A DNA stretch of 64,000 bases from Streptomyces qinzhouensis (GTDB lineage: Bacteria > Actinomycetota > Actinomycetes > Streptomycetales > Streptomycetaceae). Where the stretch lies: the NCBI RefSeq assembly GCF_007856155.1, contig NZ_CP042266.1:1798001-1862000 (forward strand). Direction: 5' to 3'. This document shows, piece after piece, positions 45,499 through 53,170 of the stretch; position 1 is the stretch's first letter, and each line of letters opens with the position of its first letter. Under the pieces are notes generated by a model, which ran no database searches, had not been told where the DNA came from, and saw only the letters and a program-made list of their open reading frames with translations. The position numbers and the translations under genes are program-made.

Positions 45499-46446
45499 AT
45501 GGTGTTCCGCATGTCCGTTCCCGAGCTCATCCGTATCGTGACGCGTTCGTCCCCCATGGCCCTCGCCCAAGTCGAGCGGGTACGGGGCGAACTGGCCGCC
45601 CTGCACCCGGGGATCCGGACGGAGGTCGTCCCCGTGACGACCTCCGGCGACCGCTGGATGGGCGATCTCGCCAAGCTCGGTGGAAAGGGTGCCTTCACCA
45701 AGGAGGTCGACGCCGCCCTGCTCGCCGGGGAGGCCGATCTCGCGGTGCACTGCGTCAAGGACATCCCCGCCGACCGGCCCCTTCCGGCGGGGACCACCTT
45801 TGCCGCCTTCCTCGCCCGGGACGATATCCGGGACGCGCTGATCCACCCCGGCGGGCTCACCCTGGACCAGCTCCCGCCGGGCACCCGGATCGGCACCTCG
45901 TCCGTACGCAGGATCGCCCAGCTGGCCGCCTCCCACCCCGAGTTGGAGTGCGTGCCGATGCGGGGCAACGCCAACCGGCGGCTGGAGAAGCTGGCCGCCG
46001 GGGAGGCCGACGCGCTGCTGCTCGCGGCGGCCGGGCTGGAGCGGATCGGGCGTACGGACGTGATCAGCGAAATCCTCTCCGTCGAGACCATGTGCCCGCC
46101 GATCGGCGCGGGCATTCTGGCCCTTCAGTGCCGTGAGGCGGACACCGCGACCATCGAGCTGGTCAGCGGGCTGGGCGCGCCGGCCACTCATCGGGAGGCG
46201 ACGGCCGAGCGGATGCTCCTCCATGTGCTCCAGGGGCACTGCAACTCCCCCATCGCCGGCTATGCCCGGGCTGAGCTCGGCGGGGAGCTGTCGCTGCGCG
46301 CGAAGGTCTTCACACCCGACGGCAAGCGGGTCCTCAACGCCCATGAGTGGGCCGGGCCGCTCGACCCGGCGACCCTGGGCACCTCCGTCGCGGTGGCCCT
46401 GCTGCGACAGGGTGCCCGGGAGCTGATCGACGAGATTCCGCACTGA
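45499..46446 (+). CDS. hemC: Hydroxymethylbilane synthase (stand-alone copy)
   Basis: A 315-residue porphobilinogen deaminase. Conserved parts are [19 protein letters not shown] (usually HSMKDVP, Asp kept), [23 protein letters not shown] and the dipyrromethane-binding C248 in GHCNSPIAG. All the key Arg residues and the cofactor Cys remain, so it should be active. It is away from any other hem gene in this window. Streptomyces usually encode hemC in the hemACD cluster, so this may be a second copy. The ATG at 45499 has GGAG about 6 nt upstream; an ATG at 45511 is possible. Confidence 0.9.
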   Translation: MVFRMSVPELIRIVTRSSPMALAQVERVRGELAALHPGIRTEVVPVTTSGDRWMGDLAKLGGKGAFTKEVDAALLAGEADLAVHCVKDIPADRPLPAGTTFAAFLARDDIRDALIHPGGLTLDQLPPGTRIGTSSVRRIAQLAASHPELECVPMRGNANRRLEKLAAGEADALLLAAAGLERIGRTDVISEILSVETMCPPIGAGILALQCREADTATIELVSGLGAPATHREATAERMLLHVLQGHCNSPIAGYARAELGGELSLRAKVFTPDGKRVLNAHEWAGPLDPATLGTSVAVALLRQGARELIDEIPH

Positions 46447-46480
46447 GGCGCGCCCCCGGACGCCGTGGGGCGGGGCGTGG

Positions 46481-46514
46481 TCCGGTGTCCCCGCAACGCT
46501 GCGGGGACACCGGA
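46481..46514. terminator. Strong bidirectional terminator
   Basis: TCCGGTGTCCCCGCA pairs perfectly with TGCGGGGACACCGGA (15 bp) around loop ACGC, between the convergent hemC and the small 95-aa gene. Confidence 0.85.
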
Positions 46515-46545
46515 TCACGGCGCACTCACGGCGTGTGCCGTTCGC

Positions 46546-46833
46546 TCAGCGGCCGTACCGGATCAGCGCCCTGACCATCCGGCAGGTGGTGTCCGACGGC
46601 GGGTGGACACCGATATGGTCCGCCGTCGTCCGGATCCGGACATTGTCGGCGGTGGCGGGGTGGTAGACACCCGAGTCCAGCAGGGCTATCGCCAGGCGCA
46701 TCGCCTTGAGCCGGCGGTTGTGCGTCACATACCACTCACGCGGCCGGCCGGCCGGGAGGGGCGTTCTCGTCAGGGGGGCGGGCGCCGCGGTGTGCCCCGC
46801 GGCGGGCTTCCTCATAAGTCTGGCTACGGCCAT
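46546..46833 (-). CDS. Hypothetical protein (95 aa)
   Basis: A 95-residue protein starting MAVARLMRKPAAGHTAA. A Pro/Ala linker leads to a well-formed C-terminal region with RREWYVTHNRRLKAMRLAIALLDSGVYHPA and HIGVHPPSDTTCRMVRALIRYGR, possibly an HTH-like helical pair. The ATG at 46831-46833 has GGAGG 6 nt upstream, strong support for translation. No family was recognised. It is divergent from the ArsC-like gene. Confidence 0.65.
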   Translation of the reverse strand: MAVARLMRKPAAGHTAAPAPLTRTPLPAGRPREWYVTHNRRLKAMRLAIALLDSGVYHPATADNVRIRTTADHIGVHPPSDTTCRMVRALIRYGR

Positions 46834-46929
46834 CGACAACCTCCAGTTGCGGTGGCGGGACCATCCCGAACTGGTGTCCATTCTACCGGGGGCCACTGAC
46901 AATCGGCCCTGGCCAGACGGGGTGCGCGC

Positions 46930-46935
46930 TACCGT
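46930..46935 (+). promoter_or_regulatory. -10 box (TACCGT) of a leaderless promoter
   Basis: TACCGT followed after 7 nt by the ATG at 46943; no ribosome-binding site between. Confidence 0.6.
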
Positions 46936-46942
46936 TGAGCCC

Positions 46943-47314
46943 ATGGAAATCTGGATCAACCCCGCCTGTTCGAAGTGCCGTGGCGCCCTTGGTCTGCTCG
47001 ATGCGGAAGGGGCGTCGTACACCGTTCGGCGCTATCTGGAGGACGTACCCGACGCGACCGAGATCCGGGAGGTGCTCACCCGGCTCGGTCTTGAGCCGTG
47101 GGACATCACCCGCACCCAGGAGGCGGCGGCCAAGGAGCTGGGTCTGAAGGAGTGGCCCCGGGACGAGGCGTCGCGCGACCGCTGGGTCGGGGCGCTCGCC
47201 GCGCACCCCAAGCTGATCCAGCGGCCGATCATCACGGCCGACGACGGGTCCGCGGTGATCGGCCGGACGGAAGAGGCCGTACGAGACGCCCTGCGGCGCG
47301 GCGAGCGTCCCTGA
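46943..47314 (+). CDS. ArsC/Spx/YffB-like thioredoxin-fold protein
   Basis: A 123-residue arsenate-reductase-family protein: MEIWINPACSKCRGALGLLD has the active-site C9-x2-C12, LEDVPDATEIREVLTRLGLEPWDITRTQE matches the family middle part, and PKLIQRPIITADDGSAVIGRTEE carries the cis-Pro region (RPI). The CxxC resembles Spx/YffB more than true arsenate reductases, so a redox or regulatory role is as likely as arsenic resistance; no ars genes are nearby. Leaderless start. Confidence 0.88.
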   Translation: MEIWINPACSKCRGALGLLDAEGASYTVRRYLEDVPDATEIREVLTRLGLEPWDITRTQEAAAKELGLKEWPRDEASRDRWVGALAAHPKLIQRPIITADDGSAVIGRTEEAVRDALRRGERP

Positions 47315-47383
47315 GGCGGTGGGCGCGTGACCGTGCTCCGCGACGGGACCCTCTACCGGCCTCGGTCATCGGGCTCGGCCGGC

Positions 47384-47596
47384 CTACGGCTCCATGAGGA
47401 GGGCGACTCGGCCGGTCTCGACATCGAAGCCGAGGATCGGATGGCCTTCGGCACCCTCCGCTTCCATCAGTACCGGCCGGTTCAGCCTCCGTCCGATCTC
47501 CCGGAGGAATCGGCACAGCACATCGAGTCGTTCCTGCCCCTGCAACTCCCGTAGGTCGACATCGAACTTCGCAACCCGCGCAACCCGCGCTGGCAC
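47384..47596 (-). CDS. Small hypothetical protein (70 aa)
   Basis: A 70-residue protein, MPARVARVAKFDVDLRELQ, then ERLDVLCRFLREIGRRLNRPVLM and GHPILGFDVETGRVALLMEP. The strand-helix-strand pattern suggests a compact alpha/beta fold. The start is GTG with only GAGGCGG as a weak ribosome-binding site. It begins 15 nt after the stop of the Gfo/Idh gene on the same strand and is probably co-transcribed. No family recognised. Confidence 0.6.
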   Translation of the reverse strand: MPARVARVAKFDVDLRELQGQERLDVLCRFLREIGRRLNRPVLMEAEGAEGHPILGFDVETGRVALLMEP

Positions 47597-47611
47597 GGCC
47601 GCCTCGGCCGC

Positions 47612-48619
47612 TCATCGCTTCCCGAGGCAGCCTTCGGCTTCCGCGAGGATTTCGGTCAGGCGCAGGCCGAAGCGGATGTCGCAGTCGGCCGGGCGGCCCG
47701 TGCGCACGCTCTCCACCAGGGCGTCCAGCGCGGCGTGGAACGCGGCTACGGAGTCGGACCACGGGGGCAGGGTTGCCGGGCCCTGATCGCCCAGAAGCTC
47801 AAGGCGCGCACCGGCCGCCTTGGGCGGGGCGCTCAGGCCCACCGTCGCCGTGCTGGAGGCGCCCGAGGCGTGGCGCAGGGCCAGATGGACCGTGTCCTCG
47901 GGCCCCCGGAAGGCCGTCACCGCGGTCACCTCGCCCAGGATGGGTATCAGCACGGACAGCACATGCGGGCCCAGATCCCATAGACCGCCCTTCTCCCGCC
48001 GCCAGGGCGAGGCCGCGAACGGATGGTCGGAAGCGGTGTCGTACAACGAGCCGAGCCAGTGGGCCGATGCGGTGAACCAGCCGCCCGCCGAGGCCTGTTC
48101 GGTGATCCAGGCACGGGTCGCCGAGGCGAATCGGAGGGTGCAGAAGACCACCGAGGCGACACCCGCCGCGGCCACGGCGTCCGCCGCCGCCCGGGCCTCC
48201 GGCACCGTGGTCGCCACCGGTTTGTCGAGGAGCACATGGCATCCGGCACGGGCCGCCCGGACCACCAGGGGCGCCTGGACGTCGGGCGGTACCGCGAAGG
48301 CGACCGCGTCGCAGGCCGCGAGCAGCTCGTCGAGACCCTCCGCACCGCTGTACGCGGTGGTGCCCCAGATCTCGGCGAGGGAGCGGGCGGCGTCCGGGCG
48401 GCGGGCCCATATCCCCGTGAACACGGCATCGTCGTGGCCGGCGAGGGCGGGTGCCTGGGTCTCCCCGGCCCATGGCCCGGCGCCGACGAGCCCGATCCGA
48501 AGCCGCCCCGGCCCCCGGCCCGCCGCATGGGCGTCGTGCCCCCGGGGCATTGCCGCCGGCGCTTCCGGCGGTCCCGGGTTCGCCGCGCTGTCGGCCGATG
48601 TCGTCCGCTGTTCCGTCAT
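47612..48619 (-). CDS. Gfo/Idh/MocA-family oxidoreductase
   Basis: A 335-residue NAD(P)-dependent sugar or inositol dehydrogenase-like protein. After a 40-residue low-complexity leader comes the Rossmann motif LRIGLVGAGPWAGETQAPAL, then YSGAEGLDELLAACDAVAFAVPPDVQ and CHVLLDKPVATTVPEA, the DKP equivalent of the EKP motif with catalytic Lys. The C-terminal Gfo/Idh beta-sheet domain follows (GGLWDLGPHVLSVLIPILGEV). The substrate is unknown. The ATG at 48617-48619 lacks a strong ribosome-binding site. Confidence 0.9.
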   Translation of the reverse strand: MTEQRTTSADSAANPGPPEAPAAMPRGHDAHAAGRGPGRLRIGLVGAGPWAGETQAPALAGHDDAVFTGIWARRPDAARSLAEIWGTTAYSGAEGLDELLAACDAVAFAVPPDVQAPLVVRAARAGCHVLLDKPVATTVPEARAAADAVAAAGVASVVFCTLRFASATRAWITEQASAGGWFTASAHWLGSLYDTASDHPFAASPWRREKGGLWDLGPHVLSVLIPILGEVTAVTAFRGPEDTVHLALRHASGASSTATVGLSAPPKAAGARLELLGDQGPATLPPWSDSVAAFHAALDALVESVRTGRPADCDIRFGLRLTEILAEAEGCLGKR

Positions 48620-48828
48620 GCGCCCAGTCTGCCCATCGCCCGCCGCCGGGGTCCCGTTTTATCCACAGCGCCGGGCATTCATGCGATGTTAGGTTGAACG
48701 CACCGGCCGCGGGACTCCGGTGCGACTTCCGGAACTTGCCTGTGAAGCACTGTTGACGCTGTTCGCACCCCCATTCCCCGGCCGGTATTTCCTGCTCTCG
48801 CGCCCTCCGGCGCTGTGGTGTTCGTGGA

Positions 48829-50433
48829 GTGGACGGAGGCCTGGCGGCCGTGAAACCTGGAGAGCCGGAGTCGGTGGAGTCCGTCCCGTCCATGGGGCAC
48901 TCCGGCGGCGGACCCGCGGCGGAGAACCGCTCCGGTCTGGTCGCCGCGGAGGACCTGCTCCTCTTCGTCAACGCGGCGATCACCGCGACCGGTCAGCGCG
49001 AATTCCGCTCCGGCGCGGCCGAGCAGCAGCTTTCGCTGGCCTTTCTCCATGAGTATGTGCAGGTCAACCACCGTTCCCTCTACGCCGCGGCGCTCGCCCT
49101 CGACATCAACGACCACAACGCCGCCCTGATCGTCGAACGGCTGCTGCGCTCCGCGCGCGAGGCCACCGCCGAGCAGAAGCGCACCGAGGGCCGGCTGATC
49201 GCCGCGCGGCTCGCCCTGCTCCCGCCGCAGCGCGTCTACCGGCTCTTCCGGGCGCTGCGTACCGCCGGGGTGAACAACCGCCGCACGCGCGCCGTCCAGC
49301 GGGACTGGCTGACGGCCCGGCCGGATCTCGGCCTCGACGCGGTCAAGTACCGGCGGGGGCTGAAGTCCGCCGTCCGCCATGTCCATCTTCCGGTCCGTGC
49401 CCTCGACGCCGGGCCGCTCAAAGCCGGGCCGCTCGACGCCGACCGGACCGGTGAGCTGGGCGACTTCCTCTTCCGGCCCGGCGTCCGGGCCCGCTACGGC
49501 CATCCGCTCCTCGACGCGCACCGCCGCGCCCACTACGAGCAGCAGGCGGTCTACGAGCTGCCGTTCACCGTCGCCCAGGGGTTCGCCGCCCGCCACCGCA
49601 TTCCACCGGAACGTTTCCTGGAGCGCATCACACCCCGTATGACCCGGCTGGAGAAACTGCGCACCGCGGAGGCCACCGGAGGGCGTACCGGGGAACGGGA
49701 GCTGTCGGAGCTGTCGCTCACCCGGCTCGCGCTCTACGCGCTCTCCCTGCCCCGCGCCGAGCGGGCGGCCCGCCGGACCGTGCTGACGGCGGCGCTGCGG
49801 TCGGCCGCCCGGCGTGCCGCGGGTCCCGGTGCGGGTGCCTGGGGCCGGGTGTCGGCCGTGCTGGACGACAGCTATTCCTCGTACGGTTCCGGGGTGAAGC
49901 GGCGCCGCCCTCTCGCGGTGGCGCTGGCGGCACACTTCCTGCTGGAGGCGCTCGCCACGGCGTACCGCCCCCACTGGACGTCGGGCCTGTCCGATCCGCT
50001 GATGGCGCACCCGGTGGGGCCGACCCCGCTCGGCACCCGGATCCTCGATGCCCTGGCGGACTCCCCCGACCGGCTCGTGATCGTCTCGGACGGCTGGGAC
50101 AACGCGCCGCCCGGGCTGGCGGGCGAGGTGCTGCGGCTGTGGCGCACCGCGCTGGACCCCGGGCGGGCCACGGCGGTCGTCCATGTGAACCCGGTCTATG
50201 ACGCGGACGGATTCGACGTCCGGCGGCTCGCGCCCTCGGTGCCGACGGTGGGGATCCGGGACGCGGAGGATCTGCCGGCGCTGGTGGAGATCGCGCAGTT
50301 CGCGGAGGGGCGTACGGGCCCGGCCGAGTTGCGGGCGTATCTGGACCGCCGTTCGGAACGGTTCCTGCGGAGGTACGAGCGGCGGAACCCGGAACCGGGA
50401 GAGGGCCGGGACGGGGAGGGCGAGCGGGCATGA
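48829..50433 (+). CDS. TROVE-vWA (Ro60-like) protein, probable
   Basis: A 534-residue protein without enzyme motifs. Residues about 35-320 are helical repeats with LLLFVNAAITATGQREF, RRTRAVQRDWLTARPDLGLDAVKYRR and YELPFTVAQGFAARHRIPPERFLER, which resemble in order the HEAT-like TROVE module of Ro60. The C-terminal region is a von Willebrand A-like domain: LDDSYSS provides the MIDAS DxSxS (D346, S348, S350) and VSDGWDN the later Asp (D421), as in Ro60. Ro proteins bind Y RNA and misfolded RNA. The GTG at 48829 or 48850 may start it; neither site is clean. Its stop overlaps the next start as ATGA. Confidence 0.65.
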   Translation: MDGGLAAVKPGEPESVESVPSMGHSGGGPAAENRSGLVAAEDLLLFVNAAITATGQREFRSGAAEQQLSLAFLHEYVQVNHRSLYAAALALDINDHNAALIVERLLRSAREATAEQKRTEGRLIAARLALLPPQRVYRLFRALRTAGVNNRRTRAVQRDWLTARPDLGLDAVKYRRGLKSAVRHVHLPVRALDAGPLKAGPLDADRTGELGDFLFRPGVRARYGHPLLDAHRRAHYEQQAVYELPFTVAQGFAARHRIPPERFLERITPRMTRLEKLRTAEATGGRTGERELSELSLTRLALYALSLPRAERAARRTVLTAALRSAARRAAGPGAGAWGRVSAVLDDSYSSYGSGVKRRRPLAVALAAHFLLEALATAYRPHWTSGLSDPLMAHPVGPTPLGTRILDALADSPDRLVIVSDGWDNAPPGLAGEVLRLWRTALDPGRATAVVHVNPVYDADGFDVRRLAPSVPTVGIRDAEDLPALVEIAQFAEGRTGPAELRAYLDRRSERFLRRYERRNPEPGEGRDGEGERA

Positions 50434-51632
50434 ACGGGATCGACACGACCGGGCTGACCGCCGGTCCGGCACAGGTGTGGGGTGGTATCCGGCTGGTGCC
50501 GCTGCTGCGCGACACGCCCGTCGCGGGGCTTCGGCTCCACCGCGACCTCCGCGGAACGGACGGGACGGACGAGACCGACGAGTTGGACAAGGCGGAGAAG
50601 ACGGAGGAGTACGAGGGTCCTTGCGGCGGGGTCTCGTACGTTCCGCACGCCTTCGTCGCCGACTGGTCGGGCGACGGCGGGCACGGCGCCGCGTACGGTA
50701 CCCGGCTCGGATCCGGCGACGGCTCGGCGGATCCCGTGCGCATCCCGGTCTCCCCCCACCGGCGTCCGGCCCGCCGGATCCGGGATTCGGGCCGACGCGG
50801 TGCCGGGCGTTCGTCCCGGGCCACGGACCGGCTGCGGTTCCTGCCTCTTCAGCTCGCGCTGGCGGGCTATCTGTCGCTGCACTTCCGCGGTCCGTCGATC
50901 GCCTGGGACGAATGGTCGCGATCGGCGTTGCAGCGCGGGCTGTCGCCCCGCGAGGAGGCGGCGTACGCCGGTACGTCGGTACCCGGGCTCGGCGAGGCGC
51001 TGCGGGTCTTCGAGATCCATCCGCGGCAGTGCGGGGTGCTGCTGTACACGGCCGACGCTCTCGCCGCGGCGTTCGTGGTCCCGCATCCCGACGACTACCG
51101 CGCCCTGCACGGCACGCTGATGGAGGATCTGTACGGGGAGCTGGTGTACCACTACGCCTATTACGCCCGCCCGGTGCCCACGTTCGAGGCCCGGCTCGGC
51201 GACGGTCGGAACATGCGGACCCTGGCGGATCTGCGGGCCGCCGCCCGTCGTGCCGAGACGGTCTGGCGCCGTGACCACGACTCCGTACTGGCGGCGGGTC
51301 TGCTGTCCGGCGGCTACCGCTTCGAGCGGGTCTACACCATGGACCGGTTCACCCTTCAGCGGTTCCTGCCGGGATTCGTGCCCGGGCGGGAGCAGCACAT
51401 CGGGGAGCTGATCCGTGACCACAAGGGGCGGACGGCCTATCTGAAGACGTTCCGGCTCTCGGAGGCCCAGGTACGGCGGGGACATCTGCTGGACGCCCTG
51501 CAACGGGAGGAGTGGCATCCGGAACGCACCGCGGCGGCGCTGGGGACGTCCGTCGAGGAGTTGGTGCGGCGGATCACGAGCGCGGGCTTCGGTGCGCTGC
51601 TGAAGCACGGGGCGACCCGTTCGAGGACGTAA
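50430..51632 (+). CDS. Partner of the TROVE-vWA protein, with C-terminal Fis-like helix-turn-helix
   Basis: A 400-residue protein, coupled to the preceding gene by an ATGA overlap. It opens with GPAQVWGGIRLVPLLRD, which may be the start of an ARPP-type domain (a module I recall from predicted RNA-repair loci; unverified). A strongly acidic stretch (GTDGTDETDELDKAEKTEEYE, about 38-60) is followed by an Arg-rich segment. The middle has DRLRFLPLQLALAGYLSLHFRG and VFEIHPRQCGVLLYTADALAAAFVVPHPDDY. The C-terminal ~45 residues (LLDALQREEWHPERTAAALGTSVEELVRRI) resemble a Fis-type helix-turn-helix. No enzyme is identified. Confidence 0.6.
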   Translation: MNGIDTTGLTAGPAQVWGGIRLVPLLRDTPVAGLRLHRDLRGTDGTDETDELDKAEKTEEYEGPCGGVSYVPHAFVADWSGDGGHGAAYGTRLGSGDGSADPVRIPVSPHRRPARRIRDSGRRGAGRSSRATDRLRFLPLQLALAGYLSLHFRGPSIAWDEWSRSALQRGLSPREEAAYAGTSVPGLGEALRVFEIHPRQCGVLLYTADALAAAFVVPHPDDYRALHGTLMEDLYGELVYHYAYYARPVPTFEARLGDGRNMRTLADLRAAARRAETVWRRDHDSVLAAGLLSGGYRFERVYTMDRFTLQRFLPGFVPGREQHIGELIRDHKGRTAYLKTFRLSEAQVRRGHLLDALQREEWHPERTAAALGTSVEELVRRITSAGFGALLKHGATRSRT

Positions 51633-51666
51633 CACGGGGTTCACAAACGGGCAACGGGTGGGAAAT
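51629..51666 (+). promoter_or_regulatory. GlnR-type box upstream of glnII
   Basis: GTAAC-n6-TTCAC-n6-GCAAC-n6-GAAAT keeps the 11-bp spacing of a GlnR operator, with the first and last half-sites good and the middle two degenerate. The first half-site overlaps the stop codon of the preceding gene. A 9-bp inverted repeat (GGCAACGGG/CCCGTTGCC, 51651-51678) overlaps its right end. Confidence 0.7.
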
Positions 51667-51720
51667 CGCCCGTTGCCAAGCTGCGGAACGACCCCGCTGC
51701 ACCCGCAAAGGATGAGGCCC

Positions 51721-52740
51721 GTGACCATCAAGGCTGAGTACATCTGGATCGACGGCACCGAGCCGACGGCCAAGCTGCGTTCGAAGACCCGGATCCTTCC
51801 GGCGGGCGCGGAGCTTCCCGTCTGGGGCTTCGACGGGTCCAGCACCAACCAGGCCGAGGGCCACGCCTCCGACCGGGTGCTGAAGCCGGTGTACTCCTGC
51901 CCCGACCCGATCCGCGGGGGCGATCACCTTCTCGTCCTGTGCGAGGTCCTCAACACGGACATGACCCCGCACTCCTCCAACACCCGCGCGGAGCTGGTGG
52001 AGCTCTCCGAGCGGTTCGCCGCCCAGGAGCCGATCTTCGGCATCGAGCAGGAGTACACCTTCTTCGACGGTGACCGTCCGCTCGGTTTCCCCGTCGGCGG
52101 CTACCCGGCGCCGCAGGGCGGCTACTACTGCGGTGTCGGTGTGGACGAGATCCACGGTCGGGACGTCGTCGAGGCCCACCTGGAGAACTGCCTGATCGCG
52201 GGGCTCGGTATCTCGGGCATCAACGCCGAGGTCATGCCCGGCCAGTGGGAGTTCCAGGTCGGTCCGCTCGCCCCGGTCGAGGTATCGGACCAGCTCTGGA
52301 TCGCGCGCTGGCTGCTCTACCGCACCGCCGAGGACTTCAAGGTCTCCGCCACGCTGGACCCGAAGCCGGTGAAGGGCGACTGGAACGGCGCGGGTGCGCA
52401 CACCAACTTCTCGACGAAGGCGATGCGGGAGTCGTACGACGCGATCATCACCGCCTGTGAGTCGCTGGGCGAGGGCTCCCGGCCGATGGACCACGTCAAG
52501 AACTACGGTGCGGGCATCGACGACCGGCTCACCGGTCTGCACGAGACGGCTCCGTGGAACGAGTACAGCTACGGCGTATCGGACCGTGGCGCCTCGGTCC
52601 GTATCCCGTGGCAGGTCGAGAAGGACGGCAAGGGGTACATCGAGGACCGCCGGCCGAACGCGAACGTCGACCCATATGTGGTCACCCGCCTCCTGGTGGA
52701 GACGTGCTGCACGGCGCTGGAGAAGGCCGGGCAGGTCTGA
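51721..52740 (+). CDS. glnII: Glutamine synthetase, type II (eukaryote-like)
   Basis: A 339-residue octameric-type enzyme: KAEYIWIDGTEPTAKLRSKTRI, WGFDGSSTNQAEGHASD, EQEYTFFDGDRPLGFP, VMPGQWEFQVGP and GDWNGAGAHTNFSTKAM, which are GSII signatures and distinct from glnA in this window. There is no adenylylation Tyr motif. The GTG at 51721 follows AAGGATGAGG. Streptomyces carry both enzymes, and glnII is known to be GlnR-dependent. A strong terminator follows. Confidence 0.97.
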   Translation: MTIKAEYIWIDGTEPTAKLRSKTRILPAGAELPVWGFDGSSTNQAEGHASDRVLKPVYSCPDPIRGGDHLLVLCEVLNTDMTPHSSNTRAELVELSERFAAQEPIFGIEQEYTFFDGDRPLGFPVGGYPAPQGGYYCGVGVDEIHGRDVVEAHLENCLIAGLGISGINAEVMPGQWEFQVGPLAPVEVSDQLWIARWLLYRTAEDFKVSATLDPKPVKGDWNGAGAHTNFSTKAMRESYDAIITACESLGEGSRPMDHVKNYGAGIDDRLTGLHETAPWNEYSYGVSDRGASVRIPWQVEKDGKGYIEDRRPNANVDPYVVTRLLVETCCTALEKAGQV

Positions 52741-52766
52741 CGGACCGCCACTGGGCAGTGGAGGGA

Positions 52767-52797
52767 GGGGTGCCCGCCGGACTACGGCGGGCACCCC
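52767..52797 (+). terminator. Strong hairpin terminator after glnII
   Basis: GGGGTGCCCGCCG pairs perfectly with CGGCGGGCACCCC (13 bp) around loop GACTA and is followed by TT. Confidence 0.9.
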
Positions 52798-52959
52798 TTC
52801 CGCCGTTCCCCGCCGCCGTCCGTCGCCGTCCGTCGCCGTCCGTTGTCGGCTCCCGGCCCGTCCCGGCGGCCCAAACCTCCCGGCGGTGTGATGAGACAGG
52901 CATCTCGCTGGGTGAGAGACGTCCTCCTTCACGGGGAGTTCATCTGGTTCAATGAGCAC

Positions 52960-53079
52960 ATGACCGGCTTCCAGAACTCCGTGACAGGTCCCAGCGACCT
53001 CGAGCCGTTCTGGCCTTCCCGGCAGCACCACGACTTCGACCGGGTGTGTTGCCGCGCGATGAACGCGCGGGCCCTCTAA
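52960..53079 (+). CDS. Putative leader peptide with Cys-Cys (39 aa)
   Basis: A 39-codon frame, MTGFQNSVTGPSDLEPFW then PSRQHHDFDRVCCRAMNARAL. The SR-x-H-x-D-x-x-R-V pattern followed by Cys resembles the Cys-containing leader peptides that precede sulfur-assimilation genes in Streptomyces (from memory). The two Cys codons are adjacent (TGTTGC). It ends 91 nt before the winged-helix gene. An overlapping ATG at 52952 opens a 3-codon frame. There is no good ribosome-binding site, so translation may be leaderless or weak. Confidence 0.45.
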   Translation: MTGFQNSVTGPSDLEPFWPSRQHHDFDRVCCRAMNARAL

Positions 53080-53170
53080 AACCGGTCGTCCGGCCTTCGG
53101 CCAGCGCGCACGACGTACGTCCGTACCACCGACTCGTCGAATCCTCCGCGCGAAAGAGAGCTGACCTCTC

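Noticed and set aside
46891..46897. GCCACTG, reminiscent of part of a cobalamin riboswitch
   Set aside because: The other conserved riboswitch parts are missing and the downstream gene is ArsC-like. The cob genes in the window have no such element either.
48659..48667. TTATCCACA, a perfect match to the E. coli DnaA box
   Set aside because: It is a single box with no neighbours, no AT-rich unwinding region and no dnaA or dnaN nearby; the Streptomyces consensus is TTGTCCACA. Not evidence of an origin.
48688..48702. TTAGGTTGA resembling half of an iron (IdeR/DmdR) box
   Set aside because: Only one half matches and no iron gene follows; treated as chance.
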